28,856 bases of DNA, taken from the NCBI GenBank assembly GCA_031405895.1, contig JANOFL010000232.1:1-28856 (forward strand). The letters are read 5' to 3'. The notes beneath the pieces were generated by a model that worked only from the letters and a program-made list of their open reading frames with translations, ran no database searches and had not been told where the DNA came from. The translations under genes were made by a program, and so were the position numbers. Within the stretch, counting starts at the first letter, position 1. Each line of letters opens with the position of its first letter. The stretch comes from BJ22 sp031405895 (lineage in GTDB: Bacteria > Planctomycetota > Planctomycetia > Pirellulales > Pirellulaceae). Positions 16,237 to 24,419 of this stretch are shown here, one piece after another.

Positions 16237-18405
16237 ATGTCTGATTCCAGTCCCTGCCCGAATTGTGGCATCCCTTTGCCAGCCGGCCGGTTCCGGGTCG
16301 TGTGTCCGCATTGCCTGGACGGTGCCGAGGCAAACGGGCCGGCGACTGGAGCGGAAAAATCGCTGCGGGAGTCGCCAGTGCCGGCCGATGGCGATTCGCG
16401 CGAGTTTGGTGCGGCGGTCGAAGAATCCCTCTCGGGAGCAGTTCGCGTGGGGGACTTGCCCGTCCCGCCGCCGGCACCCCGAAGAACCGCAACGGCACCA
16501 GTTTTGGAGAGTGACCAGGATTCGCCGGTGGAATCAAACGATTCCGCCCCGGCCCGAGGTCAATCGCGTTCGACAAAACCGCCACCCCGGACGGCAACGA
16601 TTCCGGTGCCGGATGCAGGTCCGTCTTTAAGCGCGACAGTTTCCGTCTTGCCTCGTCGGGGCAACCGGTTGGCTGTCGCGCTGGTTCTGGCTTTGTTCTC
16701 CATCGGTTCAGTAGCGTTGATCACGGCGCTGGTGGCGTGGTTGGCGAATCGTTCCGGGCCGCTGTCCGTCGCGCAGAGCGGCGCGGGAGATGTAACGCAA
16801 ACGGCTGACGAAACATCAGTTGACGAGTCTGGGAACGCGCGGCGAAACGTCAGGCCGGGCGACTTGAAGCGCGGAAACGTCCGAAACGGTGACAACGTTC
16901 CCTCCCGGACCGTCGCGTTTAAGGCGACCCCGCCCCGCCACTACAAGGCGACCGAGATCGGCGAGTGCTGGCGGTCGGTCCGGCAACGGATGTTGTTGCT
17001 GGAAGTCGCGCGGCCCGGGGCTACGCTGCGAATCCCGGCCGTGATTCTTGATTCGCGCGGCTGGATCGCAACCAGCTACTCGGCGATTGCCGGATCGAGT
17101 TCTGTCCTTGCGCGGATGGCACCTGTCACGATTCACGATTACGCTTCCGCCCGCGATCTTTCCGCGACCGTGACCGAGGTAGTGGCGTCACGACCGGACC
17201 TCGATCTGGTGCTGTTGCAAGTCGACCGGCGTCTGGTGGAAGTCATCGGTCCGACCACGATCGCCGGCCGAACTCCCGTGGCCGGCACGCATTTGCTGGC
17301 GATCGGTCCGTTGCCGACCGGCTTTTCCCCGTGGCTGACTGAAACGCAGGTGTTGTCCGGCGATCGCGCGGCATCAACCGGCCAGCTGCCTGAAACGGGA
17401 ATCGAAAACTGGCTGATCCACGACCGGCCGCAGTCGATCCAGTCGCCCGGCACAGCGCTGTTCAATCTTGAGAACCAGCTGGTGGGGATCAACTCGGCCA
17501 TTTCTCCTGGCGCGACGGGACAGAAGGCCGCGAAGGCCGAGTTGCTCCAGGCCTGGTTGAGCGAGGTGTTGGCTGCCGAGAAAGAAAATCCCGCCCGGAC
17601 GCTGGTGAGTTCGCTCGACTCGAGCCGGGCGATCGCTCCTATCGACGTCAGCGCCATTCCGGATGTCGTTCCGGCGGCTGGCGCGACCGGTGTGCTGAGT
17701 TATCCAGTTGCGGCTGAGCCGTTGGTGCCAGTGGCCGAAGTCGAGGGCGAACTGACACCGGTACAAGTGACAACTCCGCCCTCAGTGGCGCCCGAATCGG
17801 AGCCCAACAAGGTTACCGCGGAACCGGTCGGACCGCTGATTGACGGGATCGCGGAAGTTGCCGCGCTCTGCACGCGATTCGGCTTCGTTCCAAAGGATGC
17901 CGCACAGTATGACCAGCTGGCAGAGCTGGCTGGTTTGTTGATGCGTGCCCAGCAGCTGATCGAGATTCCGGAGGACGATTCAGGCAGCCTGGGCCGGCGC
18001 GACTGGATGGCGCTCGACGGGGCAGTCAGCGAACTGGCGGAACGGATTCTGGCCAACGTCCGGCAGGCCGGACCGGTCGAATGGGACCGGGTCAATCTGC
18101 TTGGCTTGGAGCGGCGGGCCAATGCGCCCACGGGTCCGGCCATGCTGATCGGAATGACTCTTTTGAGTGCCGATGTTTGCCCGCCTGTGGATGGCCAGCC
18201 CGCGACGCTGTTTGCGATTGAACGGGCGAACACGGCGGTGATTGTACCCACCAATCCTGAGCGGCGGACCTATCGCCAGAAGACGCGATGGCTGCTGTTG
18301 GGTGACTGGCTGGATCAGTCGCCGATGGACGTCAAGACCGTGGAGCACGGGGAAGTCACGGCCCGACCCTTTGCCGCCCGGCTGGCCATCGGGCCGCTCA
18401 AATAG
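16237..18405 (+). CDS. Membrane-anchored degenerate trypsin-like protein with zinc ribbon
   Basis: A 722-residue protein. Residues 7-26 form a zinc-ribbon (CPNCGIP ... CPHC). A Pro/Arg-rich linker follows, then one transmembrane helix (~143-170, LAVALVLALFSIGSVALI), putting the rest outside the cytoplasm. Residues ~240-435 resemble the trypsin/DegP fold (PAVILDSRGWIATSYSAIAG, DLDLVLLQVD, IQSPGTALFNLENQLVGINS). The catalytic His is replaced by Ser282 (SYSAI instead of NYHVI) and the GNSGGPL serine by Pro404 (QSPGTAL). Only an Asp (~323) remains. Hence a pseudoprotease, perhaps a sensor or scaffold. The C-terminal ~290 residues are uncharacterised. No clear Shine-Dalgarno sequence before the ATG. 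Confidence 0.72.
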   Translation: MSDSSPCPNCGIPLPAGRFRVVCPHCLDGAEANGPATGAEKSLRESPVPADGDSREFGAAVEESLSGAVRVGDLPVPPPAPRRTATAPVLESDQDSPVESNDSAPARGQSRSTKPPPRTATIPVPDAGPSLSATVSVLPRRGNRLAVALVLALFSIGSVALITALVAWLANRSGPLSVAQSGAGDVTQTADETSVDESGNARRNVRPGDLKRGNVRNGDNVPSRTVAFKATPPRHYKATEIGECWRSVRQRMLLLEVARPGATLRIPAVILDSRGWIATSYSAIAGSSSVLARMAPVTIHDYASARDLSATVTEVVASRPDLDLVLLQVDRRLVEVIGPTTIAGRTPVAGTHLLAIGPLPTGFSPWLTETQVLSGDRAASTGQLPETGIENWLIHDRPQSIQSPGTALFNLENQLVGINSAISPGATGQKAAKAELLQAWLSEVLAAEKENPARTLVSSLDSSRAIAPIDVSAIPDVVPAAGATGVLSYPVAAEPLVPVAEVEGELTPVQVTTPPSVAPESEPNKVTAEPVGPLIDGIAEVAALCTRFGFVPKDAAQYDQLAELAGLLMRAQQLIEIPEDDSGSLGRRDWMALDGAVSELAERILANVRQAGPVEWDRVNLLGLERRANAPTGPAMLIGMTLLSADVCPPVDGQPATLFAIERANTAVIVPTNPERRTYRQKTRWLLLGDWLDQSPMDVKTVEHGEVTARPFAARLAIGPLK

Positions 18406-18434
18406 ACAGGGCTTTTTGGATGGTTCTCCGTGGC

Positions 18435-18561
18435 ATAGGCTTCCAGCCTGTGAAAGAGCTCTGACTGACAGGCTGGAAGCCTATCCCACGTTAGCTGCCA
18501 GCCTGTAAGTTGGCGAACAGAAGCATGGATGGTCCGAAAGGCTAGAAGCCTGTCCCGCGTC
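18435..18561. repeat. Inverted pair and third copy of the ACAGGCTGGAAGCCTAT repeat
   Basis: ATAGGCTTCCAGCCTGT (18435-18451) and its exact reverse complement (18468-18484) form a long hairpin with a 16-nt loop, about 30 bp past the stop of the trypsin-like gene. A degenerate copy, GGCTAGAAGCCTGTCCCGCGT (18540-18560), lies just before the symporter. Possible bidirectional terminator or REP-type element. Confidence 0.75.
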
Positions 18562-18575
18562 AAGGAATCCCAAAC

Positions 18576-20045
18576 GTGAGCGACAACGGCAAAGCGGCAG
18601 GCTGGTTTCCGTGGCAGTGGAAACTGCATTGGCAGATCCTGTTGGGTTTGCTGCTGGGAGCAGTCGGGGGCTGGTTGCTGGCTAATCGCTGTGAAGCACT
18701 GGCCAGTCCTGGCTTGACGGCAAGCCAGATTCTGGCGAACAGCCCGATCCGGCTGGTTGCGGAGACCGGGGGCGACATGTTCCTCGCGGCCCTCAAGATG
18801 ATTGTCGTGCCCCTGGTCGTCAGCTCGATCGTCCTGTCGATCGCTTCGATCTCGAACAAAAGCGGTTTCGCCAGGCTGGGGATCAAGACCCTGCTTTTCT
18901 ACGGCATCACCGGGCTGTTGGCGATCGGCGTTGGCCTCGCGCTCGTGAACACCATTCTTCCCGGTGTCTCTTCGTCTGGCGTACCGTTATTGAATTCGAA
19001 CCGGCTCGACAACCTTGCCGACTCGTTGACAGCTGAGGCTGAACAGTTACGGGAGAGCCGGGAAAAAGACATCCAGATCAGCGGCGAGTCGATGTTGTCG
19101 AAGCTGTTGGGGATTTTCCGTTCGCTGGTCCCTTCGAGCATCCTGAAGTCGATGCTTGAAATGGACCTCTTGGGGCTGATTACCTGGTCGATCCTGTTTG
19201 GCTATTTCATGGGCCGGCTTCCGGAACCCTATCGGACCAGTCTCGAAAACATGCTGGAAGGTGTTTACCGGATCAGCCTGGATATGACCGGCCTGGTGCT
19301 TCGCTTTGCGCCTTTGGGTGTCGGGTTGCTGCTGGTGAATTCGTTGTCCGAGAACATCGTTGCGTTGTCGGGCAAGCAGGGTATCGGTGAACTGGCGGGT
19401 GCGCTGCAATGGTTCGCGGTAACCGTGCTTCTGGCGCTGACGATTCATTTGCTTGGCGTCATGTCGTTGGTGATGTGGATCGTGGGACGGGTCAATCCGC
19501 TCACCAACCTGAAGGCCTTCACGCCGGCGCTGCTGACCGCCTTTTCCACGGCCAGCAGCAACGCCACGATCGCGGTAACGCTCGATTGTGCCGAGCGGCG
19601 CGCCGGGGTCAGCAAGGAGATTGCGAGCTTCGTCATCCCGCTCGGGGCGACGGCCAACATGAACGGGACGGCGCTTTATGAATGCGTCGCCGCGATCTTT
19701 GTCGCCCAGCTGTTTGGCGTCCAGCTCGACTTTTCGGTCCAGTTCATGATTGTGATCGTCGCCCTGCTGACCAGCGTCGGAGTTCCAGGCGTTCCGTCGG
19801 CATCGCTGGTCGCGATCCTGATCATTCTGGAGTCGGTCTCAAAACAGATCGCGGGGCCGGATGGCAGCGGTCCCGACCTGACCCTGGGCCTGCCGATCCT
19901 GATGATTCTCGACCGGCCGCTCGACATGTGCCGGACCGCGGTCAACGTTTTCGGCGACGGCTGTGCCGCAGTCTGTATCGCCCGCACCGAAGGTGAACGG
20001 CTGTATGAGCAAGTGGGTGATCAGCCGATCAAGACCGGCCAATGA
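18576..20045 (+). CDS. Dicarboxylate/amino acid:cation symporter (DAACS family)
   Basis: A 489-residue inner-membrane transporter importing acidic amino acids or C4-dicarboxylates with Na+ or H+. It starts at GTG 18576, with AAGGA about 10 nt upstream. Membrane helices begin near residue 20 (WQILLGLLLGAVGGWLL). Family hallmarks are all present: the serine-rich hairpin TAFSTASSNATIAVTLDC, the NMNGTALYE motif (the NMDGT-type cation site), the second hairpin (SVGVPGVPSASLVAI), and the substrate-binding DRPLDMCRTAVNVFGD. Residues ~130-190 form a long extracytoplasmic loop (ANRLDNL...), somewhat larger than in short family members. No operon partner is evident. Confidence 0.93.
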   Translation: MSDNGKAAGWFPWQWKLHWQILLGLLLGAVGGWLLANRCEALASPGLTASQILANSPIRLVAETGGDMFLAALKMIVVPLVVSSIVLSIASISNKSGFARLGIKTLLFYGITGLLAIGVGLALVNTILPGVSSSGVPLLNSNRLDNLADSLTAEAEQLRESREKDIQISGESMLSKLLGIFRSLVPSSILKSMLEMDLLGLITWSILFGYFMGRLPEPYRTSLENMLEGVYRISLDMTGLVLRFAPLGVGLLLVNSLSENIVALSGKQGIGELAGALQWFAVTVLLALTIHLLGVMSLVMWIVGRVNPLTNLKAFTPALLTAFSTASSNATIAVTLDCAERRAGVSKEIASFVIPLGATANMNGTALYECVAAIFVAQLFGVQLDFSVQFMIVIVALLTSVGVPGVPSASLVAILIILESVSKQIAGPDGSGPDLTLGLPILMILDRPLDMCRTAVNVFGDGCAAVCIARTEGERLYEQVGDQPIKTGQ

Positions 20046-20059
20046 GCAAGAAGTAGCGT

Positions 20060-20132
20060 CCGCAGATTACACAGATTTGGGCAGATTCAAGATTTGGTTG
20101 CGGGAATCTGTAAGAATCTGTGCAATCCGTGG
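20060..20132. repeat. Imperfect inverted repeat (ACACAGATT type)
   Basis: CCGCAGATTACACAGATT (20060-20077) pairs with AATCTGTGCAATCCGTGG (20115-20132), 15 of 18 positions complementary. Lies between the symporter stop and the DUF2891 gene. Confidence 0.6.
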
Positions 20133-20186
20133 ATGGAAGGTCTTTGTCTGGCCGGCCTGTTATCGAGATCGGGTTGGGAAAGGAGA

Positions 20187-21353
20187 ATGTTCGTGGTTGT
20201 CATGCGGGTGTTGGCATGGCTGGTCGTTTTGGTGACCGTTGGTGGAGTCGGCGGCGTGGTCGCACAGGATGGAATCCTTCATCGCGGTGGATCAGGCGTG
20301 ACGGCGGGGAGTCAAACGGTCCCGGTTGACGTCGCGACCGCAGAGGTTTGGTCGCGGCTGGTGCTCAAGGCCATTGATCAGGAGTATCCGAGCAAGCCCT
20401 CGGTCGTGGTGACGGGTGACGCCGATGTGTTGCCGCCACGGACGATGTTTCCGGCCTTTCATGGCTGTTTTGACTGGCACAGCAGCGTGCACGGGCATTG
20501 GCTGCTGGTCCGGCTGCTGCGATTGTGCCCGGAAATGGCGACGGCAGCTGAAGTTCGCTCGGCGCTCAACCGGCACTTGAGCGCGGAAAACCTGCAGGCC
20601 GAAACAGCCTTTTTTTCGCGCGACGAGCACAAGTCGTTCGAGCGGATGTACGGCTGGGCGTGGTATTTGCGGCTGGTGATCGAAACGGGCGAATGGGACG
20701 ACCCGGATGCGGGACTTTGGCACGCGAACCTCGCACCGCTGGAGCAGGTTCTGGTGTCACGGATCGAAGCCTACTTGCCGCTGCTGAGCTTTCCAGTCCG
20801 GTCAGGCGAACATCCCGACACCGGCTTCGCGGTGGGGCAGATTATCGACTACGCCCGATTCCGGCAAAACAGTGAACTGGAGACTTTGGTCAAAGGCCGG
20901 GCACGAGACTGGTACCTGGATGACCGCGACTACCCGGTCGAGTACGAGCCTTCAGGCCAAGACTTTTTTTCGTCGGCCTGGAACGAAACTGACGCGATGC
21001 GGCGGGTTCTGGAGCCCGCCGAGTTCGAGGAGTGGCTGAAGCGGTTCTTGCCCGGGCTGCCTGGGCAGTTGGTCGACGGGAAAACCATTCATCCGGTGGA
21101 AGTCAGCGACGTGACCGATGGCAAACTGGTTCATCTCGCCGGCCTGAACCTGCACCGCGCCTGGTGCATGCAGTCGGTTGCGGCCAGCCTTCCTGCCGGC
21201 CACCGCCTGCGCGCTCCGCTCGAAACCTCCGCCGCCGCCCATCTCGTCGCCGGCCTGAAATACGTCAACAGCGGCCACTATGAAGGCGACCACTGGCTTG
21301 CCACGTTTGCCGTTTATGCGATGACAGAGGTGGGATCCGAAGATTCAAAGTGA
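20187..21353 (+). CDS. DUF2891 family protein, exported
   Basis: About 388 residues. The start is uncertain. AAAGGAG at 20179-20185 would serve GTG 20193 best, while ATG 20187 and ATG 20202 are alternatives. All give the same signal peptide (MRVLAWLVVLVTVGGVGGVVAQ). DUF2891 motifs are clear: FPAFHGCFDWHSSVHGHWLLVRLLR, HKSFERMYGWAWYLRL, HPDTGFAVGQIIDYARF and VHLAGLNLHRAW. The conserved His and Trp residues suggest an alpha/alpha-barrel enzyme. The reaction is unknown. Confidence 0.82.
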   Translation: MFVVVMRVLAWLVVLVTVGGVGGVVAQDGILHRGGSGVTAGSQTVPVDVATAEVWSRLVLKAIDQEYPSKPSVVVTGDADVLPPRTMFPAFHGCFDWHSSVHGHWLLVRLLRLCPEMATAAEVRSALNRHLSAENLQAETAFFSRDEHKSFERMYGWAWYLRLVIETGEWDDPDAGLWHANLAPLEQVLVSRIEAYLPLLSFPVRSGEHPDTGFAVGQIIDYARFRQNSELETLVKGRARDWYLDDRDYPVEYEPSGQDFFSSAWNETDAMRRVLEPAEFEEWLKRFLPGLPGQLVDGKTIHPVEVSDVTDGKLVHLAGLNLHRAWCMQSVAASLPAGHRLRAPLETSAAAHLVAGLKYVNSGHYEGDHWLATFAVYAMTEVGSEDSK

Positions 21354-21430
21354 CAAAAAAAGAAGGCGACAAAAAAATGGCGGAGGCTCGTGGCCTTCGC
21401 CCGTCGATGTTTGTTCTTTAATGTTGTCAG

Positions 21431-21514
21431 TGCGGTCGAGAGGACTTGAACCTCCACGGTATTGCTACCATCAGGCCCTCAACCTGACGCGTCTGCCAAT
21501 TTCGCCACGACCGC
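21431..21514 (-). tRNA. tRNA-Leu (anticodon GAG)
   Basis: Reads GCGGTCG...CGACCGC as the 7-bp acceptor stem and A as discriminator, with CCA not encoded (CTG follows). The D arm contains AATTGGCAGAC. The anticodon arm is TCAGG-TTGAGGG-CCTGA, giving GAG. A long variable arm GGTAGCAATACC is typical of Leu, and the T arm is GGAGG-TTCAAGT-CCTCT. Decodes CUU/CUC. Confidence 0.95.
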
Positions 21515-21654
21515 TCGCGGACTGCCAAGTGCCTGAGTCTACGCCCGACGGTTGGCCCGTCAAGGTCGGAGGGAGAACAGCAGTCGCGGGCCGGAGTTCA
21601 CTGCGTATTTTGCCATGGACGGGCAGTCGGGAGAACTGTTGTACTCCCAATATA

Positions 21655-21746
21655 GAGCAGTTGTCCCCAACTGCTCGTCCGCGCAACTTTTCCTGGTCTT
21701 CCGCCGGTTATCTCTTCCACTAACAAGCAGTTGGGGACAACTGCTC
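21655..21746. repeat. 92-bp element with exact 21-bp inverted ends
   Basis: Each end reads AGCAGTTGGGGACAACTGCT, itself a near-perfect hairpin. The left arm (21655-21675) and right arm (21726-21746) are exact reverse complements. About 50 bp of non-coding DNA lies between. It sits 20 bp past the stop of the CotH gene, next to tRNA-Leu. It may double as a terminator. Confidence 0.75.
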
Positions 21747-21766
21747 TACCTTTATTTGGGCAGGCT

Positions 21767-23653
21767 TTATTTGAGCAGGAACGCCCGGCGGGCTTCGATG
21801 AAGGCCCGGAGGGAGAGGCCACGGCCGCGCTGGGGCGGCTGGGCGGTCTCGGTTTCGCCCGCTTCGCTTCTGCCGCGACTGGACGGCAAGTCGGCGACCG
21901 CAGCATCGAAGGCTTCCAGCGATGAGAGCTTTTTCGTGTCCGCTTCCACAAAGGGCCGGATCAGCTCGGCGTAGCTGTCGATGACGGGGCCGAGTTTATC
22001 GAGGTCCAGCGATTCGCTGGCAATTGCCTTGACGTGGGCGAGGTATTGTTCGCGCAAGGCGGGTACAGCGAGCAGGCGGCTGCGGAGCGGCTTGGTCTCA
22101 TCGCTCAGGCCATGGAGCGGATCGAGTTCGACGCCGTTGGCACGCTGTTGGGTGCGGGGTTGGCCGCCACGGGGATTGTTTTCCGCCCGGGTGCCGGGAG
22201 GAGTTTCCGGGCGTTGGTCCGTCGCCGGCGCTTCCGGCTCGTTGGTACGGGGCGTGCCTTCGGGTCGGCGTCCGCGATCAGCAGCGCCTCGGCCCCGGCC
22301 ACCGCCCATGCCGGGGCCGCCGGCGGGCTGGAAGGCCTCGTTCACATCGTGCGGGATAATGTGAAACTTGTTGGACTCGTCGAGCCAGATGTTGTAGTCG
22401 CTGGCCCGGATCCAGTAGCCGTCGCTATTGATCAGGACGTTTTCGAGGGCAAGGAACCGGAGGACGCCGTCGATGTCGAGCAGCGGTTCGAGGGCCGACT
22501 CCAGCTCGTCGAGCGGCGTTTCGTTGAGGACCCGGCAAAGCTCGATCAGGCGCGCCCAGCTCGCTTCATCGTCCTTGGTCTTGATCGTGTAGCGCTGTTT
22601 GTAGGGTTCCACTTCTTCGCCAAGGTACTCCAGTCCGCCACGGCCGTTGGGGCTGCCCTGGACTTTCCAGCGGGCACCCTTCGACGACTCGAAGTGTTCA
22701 GCGAGGAATTCGCGGTTGAACTGCTGGACGTTGGCATAGAGCCCCCAGCTTTCGCCATTGATTACAACCCGGACGAAGTTGGCCTTCGCGATCGGCAGCC
22801 AGGGCTGGCCGATCCGGGAGTAGAGTACGGCTTTCATGAAGCTCGGATCGCCGTTGGAGTTCAACAGGTTAAGCGTCTTGTAGCCGAGCAGCCGCTGGTC
22901 CTTGTCAACCAGGTCGAGGGCGAGATTGAGTGAGCGCTTGGAGCCGGTCGGGACCATGAAGTACGACGAGGCGCCGCGGAAATGGACGCCCGTGTTGGCG
23001 TAGTTCTTGCCGTCAACGGTCAGCGTGGCGGGGACGTCGACATCGGTGTTGTTAAAGGCCTCGAGTTCGGCTTCCCAGTCCTCGGTGGCAAAATCGATGA
23101 AGATCGTCCGCACGACCGAAGTGTCGTACAGCTCGTTGGTCAGCTGCTCCACGTCCGGGGGGGAGACTTTGGGGCCTGGTGTTGCCGGTTCGCGGCCGCG
23201 GCCCATCATGCCTGGAGGACCGCCGCCTCCGGGAGGGCCAAATCCGGGAGGACCGCCAGGCGGAAATCCACCGGGAGGAAATTCTCCTGTGGGTGGAGGG
23301 CCGCCCGGAATCCCGCCCGGACGTGGGTCTTCCGCACCGGGAGGGCCGCCTCCGCGTTGGCCGCCCATTCCGGGCCGGCCGCCCCGACCACGATGCGGCT
23401 GTTTCGCCAGCCATTCGCGGGCTTCCTTCCGTTCGTCGTCGTTCAGCCAGCCGTCCTCGTTGCCGTCGAACTGATCGCGGACTTCGGTCTCGGCCATCAT
23501 GCCGCCAGGACCACCGGGTCCTCCGCCCGGGCCGAACATGCCCGGAAATCCACCACCGGGACCGCCGGGAGGAGGTTCCTGGGCGAAGAGGCTGGCTGCC
23601 ACCAAGAGGCCGAGTGTTCCAGCGGCTACGACGAGGGATTTCTGATGGCGCAT
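21767..23653 (-). CDS. CotH-kinase family protein with EF-hand and Gly/Pro-rich leader
   Basis: A 628-residue exported protein. Signal peptide 1-25 (VVAAGTLGLLVAASLFAQ), then a Gly/Pro/Met-rich region with an EF-hand loop at 63-74 (DGNEDGWLNDDE). A second Gly/Pro-rich linker runs to ~175. The CotH kinase domain follows (VVRTIFIDFATEDWEAEL, GVHFRGASSYF, KRSLNLALDL, KTLNLLNSNGDPSFM, RASDYNIWLD, and the metal-binding FHIIPHDVNEAF), with another Gly/Arg/Pro-rich insertion near 445-520. CotH domains are atypical kinases, known to phosphorylate spore-coat proteins in Bacillus. It is the last gene of a minus-strand cluster with VTC and DUF4956, 79 bp after DUF4956. Confidence 0.9.
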   Translation of the reverse strand: MRHQKSLVVAAGTLGLLVAASLFAQEPPPGGPGGGFPGMFGPGGGPGGPGGMMAETEVRDQFDGNEDGWLNDDERKEAREWLAKQPHRGRGGRPGMGGQRGGGPPGAEDPRPGGIPGGPPPTGEFPPGGFPPGGPPGFGPPGGGGPPGMMGRGREPATPGPKVSPPDVEQLTNELYDTSVVRTIFIDFATEDWEAELEAFNNTDVDVPATLTVDGKNYANTGVHFRGASSYFMVPTGSKRSLNLALDLVDKDQRLLGYKTLNLLNSNGDPSFMKAVLYSRIGQPWLPIAKANFVRVVINGESWGLYANVQQFNREFLAEHFESSKGARWKVQGSPNGRGGLEYLGEEVEPYKQRYTIKTKDDEASWARLIELCRVLNETPLDELESALEPLLDIDGVLRFLALENVLINSDGYWIRASDYNIWLDESNKFHIIPHDVNEAFQPAGGPGMGGGRGRGAADRGRRPEGTPRTNEPEAPATDQRPETPPGTRAENNPRGGQPRTQQRANGVELDPLHGLSDETKPLRSRLLAVPALREQYLAHVKAIASESLDLDKLGPVIDSYAELIRPFVEADTKKLSSLEAFDAAVADLPSSRGRSEAGETETAQPPQRGRGLSLRAFIEARRAFLLK

Positions 23654-23717
23654 GTGTTAGGCCTCGAAGGGGGACGTATGTCGGCTGGTGGTGAACCCGA
23701 AAGTTGACGAATTCCTT

Positions 23718-23742
23718 TGACAGGCTGGAAGCCTATCCCACG
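23718..23742. repeat. ACAGGCTGGAAGCCTAT repeat overlapping a stop codon
   Basis: TGACAGGCTGGAAGCCTATCCCACG. The CTATCCCACG part is, on the minus strand, the last codons and TAG (23733-23735) of the DUF4956 gene, so the repeat supplies the gene's end. Confidence 0.7.
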
Positions 23743-24419
23743 TTTTGGAGCTGTTTGATTTCGACGCTTTGGATGCCATCGGTCTGGCCGAGTTCGGCTG
23801 CCGCGACGGCGATGTTGTTGCGGCCGGCGATTCGGCCGGTATAGACGTATTCGAGCGAAACACCCTGCTTGGCCGTCTCGACCGACGCCAGTTCCCACTG
23901 CGACCCGACCCGCTTCAGGGCCGGCTCGACAAGGGCCGCTGCGTCACGCCCGAGACCCACGCGGACAGCGACCGCGACCCTGACCGGATCGGGACCACGA
24001 TTCCACCGGCCACGGCTCAACAACATCGCCGTGCCCCCAATGATCGGAACGGCAATCGCGGGCAACAGCAGGTAGCCAGACCCGGCGGCCATGCCCGTGA
24101 TGACGGCAAAGATCACGAACGCCGTGTCGCGCGTGTCTTCGACAACGGTACGGAATCGCACGATCGAAAGCGCGCCGACGAGGCTGAACGCCCGGGCCAC
24201 GCTGCCGCCAATCACCATGGAAACCATCGCGATCAGGCCCGAAAGCAGAACCAGCGTGGTGGCGAAGGCAGGCGATTGTGGCTTTCCCCGGCCATGCGAG
24301 AGCAGATAAACCGCTGCGACCGCAGCACCCCAGACCAGCGCCAGCACGATCCGCAACGCCAGTTCTGTTCCGCTGCCAGCCGCTGTATCAGACGCTGTTT
24401 CTGCAAAGACTTCAGGCAT
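23733..24419 (-). CDS. DUF4956 membrane protein
   Basis: A 228-residue protein starting MPEVFAETASD (ATG 24417-24419), overlapping the VTC stop by eight bases, a sign of translational coupling. The longer frame to 24602 lies inside the VTC gene and was rejected. Four or so membrane helices (IVLALVWGAAVAAVYLL, ATTLVLLSGLIAMVSMVIGG, FVIFAVITGMAAGSGYLLLP) are followed by the family's GALSIVRFRTVVEDTRDTAFV motif. A cytoplasmic C-terminal domain is predicted. DUF4956 proteins are usually encoded beside VTC-domain and CotH genes. Function unknown. The stop lies in a dispersed repeat. Confidence 0.88.
   Translation of the reverse strand: MPEVFAETASDTAAGSGTELALRIVLALVWGAAVAAVYLLSHGRGKPQSPAFATTLVLLSGLIAMVSMVIGGSVARAFSLVGALSIVRFRTVVEDTRDTAFVIFAVITGMAAGSGYLLLPAIAVPIIGGTAMLLSRGRWNRGPDPVRVAVAVRVGLGRDAAALVEPALKRVGSQWELASVETAKQGVSLEYVYTGRIAGRNNIAVAAAELGQTDGIQSVEIKQLQNVG

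Noticed and set aside
22034..22933. Long plus-strand open frame of 299 codons opposite the CotH gene
   Set aside because: Antisense shadow of a high-GC gene. The translation shows no family motifs, while the minus frame has clear CotH motifs.
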